Below, piece after piece: positions 44,259-51,253 of a stretch of DNA of 53,606 bases. Position 1 is the first letter of the stretch. Each line of letters opens with the position of its first letter. Source of the DNA: DATLMR01 sp035634255 (GTDB lineage: Bacteria; Acidobacteriota; Blastocatellia; UBA7656); assembly GCA_035634255.1 (NCBI GenBank), contig DASQDI010000023.1, forward strand, positions 1-53,606. The letters run 5' to 3'. The position numbers and the translations under genes are program-made. Below the pieces are notes generated by a model. The model searched no databases and was not told the origin of the DNA. It worked only from the letters and a program-made list of their open reading frames with translations.

Positions 44259-44516
44259 ATGGAAGAGACAAAGAGAATCATCAGGGGCTTCTTCTCGCAC
44301 TTCTTCACCGTGGCGAACCTGAGGGATGAGGATGACATTTTTCAGCTCGGGTTCGTCAACTCTATGTTCGCGATCCAGCTCGTCGCTTTCATAGAGAAGG
44401 AGTTCGACATCGTCGTCGATGACGAAGACCTGGACATAGAAAACTTCAACTCCGTTAACGCTCTGGCCGGGTTCATAGGGCGGAAGGGCGCGGGGGCCGT
44501 TAGCTCGGCTGATTGA
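44259..44516 (+). CDS. Discrete acyl carrier protein (FkbJ-like)
   Basis: The 85-aa acidic protein has four helices and a carrier motif 'GFVNSMFAIQL', in which the modified Ser is preceded by Asn rather than the usual Asp. The 'FVNS.FA.QLV.F.EKEF' pattern followed by 'ED.D..NFNSV.A' resembles the stand-alone ACPs that carry methoxymalonyl, hydroxymalonyl or aminomalonyl units (FkbJ/ZmaD type). The enzymes that normally make those units are not in the window, so its cargo is unknown. It lies between NRPS3 (20-bp gap) and the PKS (24-bp gap), suggesting it hands a group to the PKS module or shuttles the chain. Confidence 0.87.
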   Translation: MEETKRIIRGFFSHFFTVANLRDEDDIFQLGFVNSMFAIQLVAFIEKEFDIVVDDEDLDIENFNSVNALAGFIGRKGAGAVSSAD

Positions 44517-44540
44517 GCCTGTGGGGCGGGGGAGAATTAT

Positions 44541-47500
44541 ATGACCGGGATGGAAATAGCTATTATCGGCATGGCCGGGCGCTTCCCCGGGGCGAAGAAC
44601 CTCCGGGAGTTCTGGCGAAATCTCCGCGACGGGGTGGAATCCATATCATTCTTCACGGATGAAGAGTTGATCTCTTTCGGGGTGGACAGGGGCCAGCTGA
44701 GCGACCCCGGCTACGTGAAGGCGTCGGGCTTCCTCGACGACGTGGAGATGTTCGACGCGGCCTTCTTCGGCTACTCGCCGAGGGAGGCGGAGCTGATAGA
44801 CCCGCAGCAGCGCATCTTCCTCGAATGCGCGTGGGAGGCTTTGGAGAATGCGGGCCATTCGTCGGAGAGCTATGACGGGCTGATCGGCGTTTTCGGGGGG
44901 GTGGGCACGAACACTTACCTCTTCAACATCTACTCGAACCCCCAGGTCATCAACTCGATTGACGTGACGCAGCTCACGATCTCCAACGAGAAGGACTACC
45001 TCACGACCCGCGTGTCGTACAAGCTGGATTTGCAGGGGCCGAGCGTCGACGTCCAGAGCGCATGCTCGACCGCCCTCGTCGGGGTGCATCTGGCCCGGCA
45101 GAGCCTACTGCATTACGAATGCGACATGGCTCTGGCGGGTGGCATACTCGTGAACGCGCAGAAGTCAGGCTACCTCTATTCCTCGGGGGGGATAATGTCG
45201 CCTGACGGTCACTGCCGCACTTTCGACGCGGGCGCGAATGGGAGCGTGGGCGGCAACGGTGTGGGGATAGTCGTGCTCAAGAGGCTCGAAGACGCTATCG
45301 CCGACGGCGATCACATCCGCGCCGTGATAAAGGGCTCGGCGCTCAATAACGACGGCTCGCTCCGGGCGGGGTACACGGCCCCCGGAGTCGATGGGCAGGC
45401 GGAAGTGATCGTGCGCGCTCAGGCCATAGCCGAAGTGGACCCCGAATCGATCACTTTTCTTGAGGCGCACGGCACGGCGACGGCGCTCGGCGACCCGATA
45501 GAATTCGCCGCCTGCACGAAAGCGTTCCGCGCCGCCACCGGCCGAAAAAACTTCTGCGCCATAGGGTCCGTTAAGACCAACGTGGGGCACACGGGCGAGG
45601 CCGCCGGGATCGCGGGCCTGATTAAAACGGTGCTCGCGCTGGAGCACGGGGAGATTCCGCCGAGCCTCCATTTCAAAGAGCCCAACCCCCAGATCGATCT
45701 GGCGAACAGCCCTTTTTACGTGAACACGGCGCTCGTGCCCTGGGAGGCCGGGGAGACTCCGCGCCGCGCCGGGGTGAACTCTTTCGGCCTCGGCGGCACG
45801 AACGTCCACGTGATCGTCGAAGAAGCGCCCGCTTTTGAAGACTCGGATGAGTCGAGGCCTGCTCAACTCATCATCCTGTCGGCTAAAAGCGAGGCCGCGC
45901 TCGAAGCGCAGACGGATAATCTGGTCGAACACTTGCGGCAGAACCCGGGCCTGAATCTTGCCGACATCGCTTACACGCTTCAGACCGGCCGGAGCAGTTT
46001 CAGCCACAGGCGAATGGCCGTCTGCCGCGACGCGGGCGACGCCATCGAGGTCTTGTCATCGCGCAATCCGAAGAGGGTCTTCGACAGCGTTTACGAGAAG
46101 GGCAATCGCCCGGTGGTCTTCATGTTTTCCGGCCTCGGGGACCAGTACGTGGACCTCGCGCGCGGACTCTACCAGCATGAGCCCGAGTTTCGCGAGCAGG
46201 TGGACCTCTGTTCAATTCTACTCAAGCCGATAATGGGGCTCGATCTTCGAGAGGTGCTTTACCCGGAGAAGCAGGAATCGGGAGACGCTCAGAGCAGGCC
46301 GGCGGGGTTTGATTTAAGAAAGGCGCTGCGGCGCGGCGGCGGCCAGCCGGACGAGAGGGAGCAGAAGCTTGACCGGACGTTTATCGCCCAGCCCGCTCTG
46401 TTCGTCATCGAGTACGCTCTGGCAAAGCTGTTGATGAAATGGGGCGTCACCCCGCAGGCGCTCATCGGGTTCAGCCTCGGCGAATACGTCGCGGCATGTA
46501 TCGCCGGGGTCATCTCTCTGGAAGACGCTCTGAAACTGGTGGCCCAGAGGGCGCAGATGATTCAGGGGCTTCCCTCGGGGGCGATGCTCGCGGTGCCGCT
46601 CTCGGAGGGCGAGGTGCGGCCGATGCTCGGCGGGCAGCTCTCGCTCTCCGCGATCAGCGGGGACGCGCTTTGCGTGGTCGCGGGGCCTGAGGGCGCGGTC
46701 GTCGAGCTTGAAGACAGGCTGCGCGAAATGGGTCTGGTGTCGCGCCGCCTGCGCACCACGCACGCCTTTCATTCGTCGATGATGAGGCCCATCGCGAACC
46801 AGCTCACGGAACTCGTCCGGTCCGTGAGCTTAAGCGCGCCGAAGATACCCTACATATCGAACGTGACGGGCGACTGGATCACGGCGGAGCAGGCCGAGAG
46901 CGCGGGCTACTGGGCCGACCACATGTGTGAGCCCGTGCGATTTTCGGATGGGATCGATGAGCTTTGCAGGGACCCGCACCGGGCCATGATCGAGATAGGG
47001 CCGGGGCAGTCGCTCGGCCCGATGGTCCTGCAACAGGAGAAGAGCATCGGGCGGCTCTACTGCCCGACCCTGAGGCACGGGTATGACAACCAGCCTGACG
47101 AAGACTTCCTGCTGACGACTCTGGGCAAGCTCTGGCTCTCGGGCATCAGGGTCGACTGGCAAAATTTCTACGACGGGGAGCGCCGCCGCCGCGTCCCTCT
47201 GCCCCCCTACCCATTCGAGCGGAGGCGTTACTGGATAGAGCCGGGGCAGCCTGCGAACGACGCGGCCGTCGCGCCCAAGACTGCGGGCAAGAAGGCCGAT
47301 ATATCTGAATGGTTTTACCTTCAGTCGTGGAAGCGTTCTCTGCCTCCGAAGCCCCTGAAGCCCGAAAGCCTCGAAGGCTCGCCGCGCCTCTGGGTTTTGC
47401 TCGCGGGCCATTCCCGGCTGAGCGCGGCGGTCGAGGTGTGGCTTAGACGGGCCGGGCAGGAGGTCGTCACCGTCGCGGCGGGCGAGCGGTTCGACAAGAG

Positions 47501-49217
47501 GTCGGAGGCCGATTACTCGATCAACATCAGCGCCCGCGAGGATTATGACAGGCTGCTCGCGGAGCTTTGCGGCCGGGGCAAAACGCCCGACCTGTTCGTG
47601 CACCTGTGGAGCGTCACCGAGGACGGGAGCGCGCGGTCGGACGTGGAAGCTTTTAACGATCTTCAGGAGAGGGGTTACTACAGCCTGCTTTATTTGACGC
47701 AGGCGCTTGCGGAGCGGGCCGCCGCCGCGCCGGTCCAACTTGAGGTCGTGTCGAATAACCTGCACGACGTCAGCGGCGACGAGCTTGCGCGCCCTGAAAA
47801 AGCCACTATGCTCGCCGCCTGCATCACGATCCCGCAGGAGCATCTCAACCTCTCGTGCCGCTGCATAGATGTCAGCCTGCCGGGGACCGAAGGCGAAATC
47901 CCCGCTAGACTCGTAGGTCAGGTCGTCTCGGAAATTTTGTCCGTCTCCCCCGACGTTGCCGTCGCCTACCGCGGCGACCAGCGCTGGGTGCAGAGCTTTG
48001 AGCCGGCCCGCCTTAAAGCCGAGGGTGACGAAGTCAGGGCCCTGCGTGAGAACGGGGTCTACCTTCTGACCGGGGGGCTCGGGGGGGTCGGGTTACTGCT
48101 GGCCGAATACCTTGCGCGAAGGTACCGGGCGAGGGTCGTACTGCTCGGGCGATCTCCCCTTCTCGAAAGGAGCCAGTGGGATCAATGGCTGACCAGTCAC
48201 GACCCAGGCGATCCGGTCAGTCGGAGAATAGCTAAAATACGCTCCATTGAATCGGCGGGCGCGGAAGTGATGTTGCTCAACGCGGACGTTTCGCGCGAAG
48301 AGGAATTGCGCCCGGCAATCGATCAAATCTACGAGAGGTTCGGCGAGCTTAACGGGGTGTTGCACGCGGCGGGCATCGCCGTCACGGAGTCCGTCTCGCA
48401 GATAAGCCGCGCCGAGTGTCAGATGGGCTTCAGGGCGAAAGCCTACGGGCTTTACGCCCTCGAAACAGCCCTGCGCGGGAGGGGCGTGGATTTCTGCCTG
48501 TTGTTCTCGTCGAATGCCTCGATCCTCGGCGGGCTCGGGTTCTTCTCTTATTCGGCGGCGAACATCTTCATGGACGCATTCGCCTCGCAGCGCAAGCGGA
48601 TGGGCGGGATGGACTGGATAAGCGCGAACTGGGATGGGTGGATGCTGCCCGAGCAGGCGGACGACGAACTCGCGATCCAGTCCAGCATCTCCCAGCTCGT
48701 TATGAAGCCCGAAGAGAGCGTCGAAGCATTCAGGCGGGTCGTTTCGCTGAGCACCGCTAATCACCTCGTCGTCTCGACCGGCGACCTCGACGAGAGGTTC
48801 GACATCTGGGTCAAGCGGGAATCTCTTCGGCGCGGCGAAGAGTCTCAGCAAAGCGGGCGGCCGGTCACGTACCACCCGCGCCCCGGCTTGCAGACCGCTT
48901 ACGTCGCCCCGCGCGACGAGCTCGAGCAGGGCATCGCGGAGATATGGCAAAAGCTGCTCGGCCTTGAGTCGGTCGGCATCCATGACCCGTTCTTCGATCT
49001 GGGCGGCCACTCCCTGCTGGCGCTCCAACTGTTCGGCGAGTTGCGGAACGTCTATCAGGTCGAGCTGCCTCTGCCGACTATCTTCGAAGCGCCGACGATT
49101 ATGGAGCTGGCCTCGATTGTTAAGCAGAGGCTGGAAGAGATGGCTCTTATGATCAACGAGCTCGAAGCGCTGTCGGACGAGGAAGCGCGCATGTTGCTCG
49201 AAGACGACCAGGCATGA
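44541..49217 (+). CDS. Type I PKS module: KS-AT-KR-T
   Basis: The 1558-aa protein contains a ketosynthase (about 3-430) with active-site Cys175 in 'QSACSTA' and both His motifs ('EAHGTATALGDP', 'KTNVGHTGEAAG'). The acyltransferase (about 525-850) has Ser645 in GFSLGE and HAFH (741-744), the malonyl-CoA-type motif. A ketoreductase structural subdomain precedes a catalytic KR with GGLGGVG (1178-1184) and the 'FSSNAS...FSYSAANIF' Ser/Tyr region, so it looks active. A C-terminal thiolation domain carries Ser1491. There is no dehydratase or enoylreductase, so the module would add a two-carbon beta-hydroxy unit to the peptide. GGGGGAG just before the ATG is a good ribosome-binding site. It is probably the last elongation step. 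Confidence 0.95.
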   Translation: MTGMEIAIIGMAGRFPGAKNLREFWRNLRDGVESISFFTDEELISFGVDRGQLSDPGYVKASGFLDDVEMFDAAFFGYSPREAELIDPQQRIFLECAWEALENAGHSSESYDGLIGVFGGVGTNTYLFNIYSNPQVINSIDVTQLTISNEKDYLTTRVSYKLDLQGPSVDVQSACSTALVGVHLARQSLLHYECDMALAGGILVNAQKSGYLYSSGGIMSPDGHCRTFDAGANGSVGGNGVGIVVLKRLEDAIADGDHIRAVIKGSALNNDGSLRAGYTAPGVDGQAEVIVRAQAIAEVDPESITFLEAHGTATALGDPIEFAACTKAFRAATGRKNFCAIGSVKTNVGHTGEAAGIAGLIKTVLALEHGEIPPSLHFKEPNPQIDLANSPFYVNTALVPWEAGETPRRAGVNSFGLGGTNVHVIVEEAPAFEDSDESRPAQLIILSAKSEAALEAQTDNLVEHLRQNPGLNLADIAYTLQTGRSSFSHRRMAVCRDAGDAIEVLSSRNPKRVFDSVYEKGNRPVVFMFSGLGDQYVDLARGLYQHEPEFREQVDLCSILLKPIMGLDLREVLYPEKQESGDAQSRPAGFDLRKALRRGGGQPDEREQKLDRTFIAQPALFVIEYALAKLLMKWGVTPQALIGFSLGEYVAACIAGVISLEDALKLVAQRAQMIQGLPSGAMLAVPLSEGEVRPMLGGQLSLSAISGDALCVVAGPEGAVVELEDRLREMGLVSRRLRTTHAFHSSMMRPIANQLTELVRSVSLSAPKIPYISNVTGDWITAEQAESAGYWADHMCEPVRFSDGIDELCRDPHRAMIEIGPGQSLGPMVLQQEKSIGRLYCPTLRHGYDNQPDEDFLLTTLGKLWLSGIRVDWQNFYDGERRRRVPLPPYPFERRRYWIEPGQPANDAAVAPKTAGKKADISEWFYLQSWKRSLPPKPLKPESLEGSPRLWVLLAGHSRLSAAVEVWLRRAGQEVVTVAAGERFDKRSEADYSINISAREDYDRLLAELCGRGKTPDLFVHLWSVTEDGSARSDVEAFNDLQERGYYSLLYLTQALAERAAAAPVQLEVVSNNLHDVSGDELARPEKATMLAACITIPQEHLNLSCRCIDVSLPGTEGEIPARLVGQVVSEILSVSPDVAVAYRGDQRWVQSFEPARLKAEGDEVRALRENGVYLLTGGLGGVGLLLAEYLARRYRARVVLLGRSPLLERSQWDQWLTSHDPGDPVSRRIAKIRSIESAGAEVMLLNADVSREEELRPAIDQIYERFGELNGVLHAAGIAVTESVSQISRAECQMGFRAKAYGLYALETALRGRGVDFCLLFSSNASILGGLGFFSYSAANIFMDAFASQRKRMGGMDWISANWDGWMLPEQADDELAIQSSISQLVMKPEESVEAFRRVVSLSTANHLVVSTGDLDERFDIWVKRESLRRGEESQQSGRPVTYHPRPGLQTAYVAPRDELEQGIAEIWQKLLGLESVGIHDPFFDLGGHSLLALQLFGELRNVYQVELPLPTIFEAPTIMELASIVKQRLEEMALMINELEALSDEEARMLLEDDQA

Positions 49218-49237
49218 GTTGAAGAGGTGTGGCCCGT

Positions 49238-50179
49238 ATGGATGATCTGGCGAAGCGCATCGTGGAGTTGTCTCCCGAGAAGCAGGCGCTTTTAAAGAAG
49301 CGGATGCGGAGGAAGCAGTTGTTCATGCGTTCCTCAGCCTCGCCCCTGGTCGCGTTGCAGAAAGGGGGCGGGCGCAGGCCGTTCTTTTGTATCCACCCGT
49401 CAGGCGGCAACGTGCTCTGTTACGCCGACCTGGCTAATTTAATTGGGAGCGAGCAGCCCTTTTATGGAATTCAATCGATGGGCCTCGACGGCCCCGGCCT
49501 GCCCCTCACCCGCGTCGAAGACATGGCGTCGCGTTACATAAGCGCGATGCAGGAGGCGCAGCCGGAGCCGCCCTACCTGCTTGGCGGCTGGTCAATGGGG
49601 GCAATCGTGGCCTACGAGATGGCGCGGCAGTTGACGGAGAGCGGCCGCGAGGTCGCCCTGCTCGCGCTGCTCGACATGTGGGTCATCACGGAAGCCGAGA
49701 AAGTCGAGATAGACGGCGCGCTCATGCTCGTCTCCATCTTCGGCCCGTACCTGCCCCTGTCGCTCGAGGGCCTGCGCAGGCTCGACCCCGACGAGCAGTT
49801 GATTCACGTGCTGCATCTGGCGAGAAAAGATGGCCTCGTAGGGCCTGACGTAGGCTCGGAACAGGCCCGGCGGATCATCGACACGTTCGTCATTAACGAC
49901 AGGGCCGCCTCGCAATACGTCCCCAAACCGTATCCGGGGCGTTTGACTTTATTCCGGGCGACGGGGCCGCGCATGTATGGGAACGTTTCTCACAACGAGG
50001 ACGCGGACCCGACGCTCGGCTGGGGCCGTCTCGCGGCCGGGGGCGTGGACGTTCGACTGGTTCCGGGGAGTCACGACGATCTCATCGCGCGGCCCCATGT
50101 CGAAGGGCTCGCGAGGGAGCTGAAAGATTGCCTCGCGAGCGCGCAGCTTTTTCGAGCCGGGGGCGGGGCAGATTCCTGA
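49238..50179 (+). CDS. Stand-alone thioesterase (alpha/beta hydrolase) for chain release or editing
   Basis: The 313-aa protein has an N-terminal ~40-residue basic helical segment ('LSPEKQALLKKRMRRKQ') like an NRPS C-terminal linker, followed by a type I-like thioesterase domain. That domain has 'FFCIHPSGGNVLCYADLA', nucleophile GWSMG (Ser119 from this start) and catalytic His in 'GSHDDL'. ATG 49238 is chosen over GTG 49229 because the GAAGAGG element is better spaced to it. The arrangement resembles a terminal TE that has split from the PKS, so hydrolytic or macrocyclising release of the product is likely. A housekeeping type II editing role is the alternative. Confidence 0.9.
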   Translation: MDDLAKRIVELSPEKQALLKKRMRRKQLFMRSSASPLVALQKGGGRRPFFCIHPSGGNVLCYADLANLIGSEQPFYGIQSMGLDGPGLPLTRVEDMASRYISAMQEAQPEPPYLLGGWSMGAIVAYEMARQLTESGREVALLALLDMWVITEAEKVEIDGALMLVSIFGPYLPLSLEGLRRLDPDEQLIHVLHLARKDGLVGPDVGSEQARRIIDTFVINDRAASQYVPKPYPGRLTLFRATGPRMYGNVSHNEDADPTLGWGRLAAGGVDVRLVPGSHDDLIARPHVEGLARELKDCLASAQLFRAGGGADS

Positions 50180-50189
50180 GGGGTATCAG

Positions 50190-51209
50190 ATGGGAAATCG
50201 ACATAACCCGAAAAAGATTTTCGAGATAGGGATGGGTTTCTGGGGGTCAAAGGCTCTGCTCTCCGCCGTGGAGGTCGGGCTGTTCACGGAGCTTGCTAAA
50301 GGCCCTCTCGACGTTGAAACGATCTCGGCCCGGCTAAACCTGCACCCGCGCGGGGCGCGGGATTTTCTCGACGCGCTCGTCGCGCTCGGCCTGCTCGCCC
50401 GCGAGCGGGGGCTCTACGCGAATACTGACGAGACGGGCCTGTTCCTCGACCGCGGGAAGCCCACTTACGTCGGGGGGCTTTTCGAGCTCGCGGAGACGCG
50501 ACTGTACCCGGTGTGGGCGTCTCTGACCGAGGCACTGCATACGGGCCTGCCGCAGAACGAGGCCGGGCGGGAGTCCGACTATTACGCCAACCTCTGCGGC
50601 GACCGCGAGCGGTTGAGGACCTTTTTGCACGGGATGGTGGGGCTCAGCCTGGACACGTCGAAAGAGATAGCGAAGAAATTCCCGTGGGAGAGCTACTCGA
50701 CGTTCGTCGACATCGGGGGCGCTATGGGCGCTCTGTCGGCGCAGATCGCGCTCGCGCATGGTCACGTCACCGGCGGCTCGTTCGACCTTCCGGCGGTCGG
50801 CGAGTTCTGTGAAGAGTATTTCGCCTCGCTCGGCCTGAATGACCGCCTGAAATTTTACGCCGGGGACTTCTTCAGGGACGAACTGCCGCGCGCGGACGTT
50901 CTGGTCATGGGGCATGTCCTCACCAACTGGAACGTCGAAGAGAAGCGCATGTTGATCTCGAAAGCGTATGACGCCTTGCCTCCGAGAGGGGCTTTGCTGG
51001 TTTACGACCCTCACATTGATGAGGACCGCAGCCGCAACGCCTTCGGGCTGTTGATGAGCCTGAACATGCTTCTCGTGACATCCGGCGGCTTCGTCTACAC
51101 GGCTTCCGAGTGCGGCTCGTGGATGAGGGAAGCGGGGTTTCGCGACATCCGTGTCGAAGGGCTTACCGACTCGGAGTCTATGGTCGTCGGGGTGAAGCCG
51201 GCCCGGTGA
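50190..51209 (+). CDS. O-methyltransferase (acetylserotonin/hydroxyneurosporene MT-like)
   Basis: The 339-aa protein has an N-terminal winged-helix dimerisation domain (about 12-95, 'LLSAVEVGLFTELA...LNLHPRGARDFLDALVALGLL') and a C-terminal SAM domain with 'FVDIGGAMGALS'. 'DLPAV', 'GDFF' and 'LVMGHVLTNWNVEEKRMLISKAYDALPPRGALLV' follow, the usual pattern of small-molecule O-methyltransferases in antibiotic clusters. Likely substrates are a phenol (AHBA or a hydroxylated aromatic) or another hydroxyl of the peptide. It lies 10 bp after the thioesterase gene with a clear GAGGGG site, so it belongs to the same operon. Confidence 0.9.
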   Translation: MGNRHNPKKIFEIGMGFWGSKALLSAVEVGLFTELAKGPLDVETISARLNLHPRGARDFLDALVALGLLARERGLYANTDETGLFLDRGKPTYVGGLFELAETRLYPVWASLTEALHTGLPQNEAGRESDYYANLCGDRERLRTFLHGMVGLSLDTSKEIAKKFPWESYSTFVDIGGAMGALSAQIALAHGHVTGGSFDLPAVGEFCEEYFASLGLNDRLKFYAGDFFRDELPRADVLVMGHVLTNWNVEEKRMLISKAYDALPPRGALLVYDPHIDEDRSRNAFGLLMSLNMLLVTSGGFVYTASECGSWMREAGFRDIRVEGLTDSESMVVGVKPAR

Positions 51210-51253
51210 TCGACTCGGAATTAATCGATGTTTATTAAGCCGACGGATTTAAT

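Noticed and set aside
42235..44271. 678-codon open frame on the minus strand
   Set aside because: It is antisense to the last module of NRPS3, has no recognisable motif, and is expected from GC-rich codon structure.
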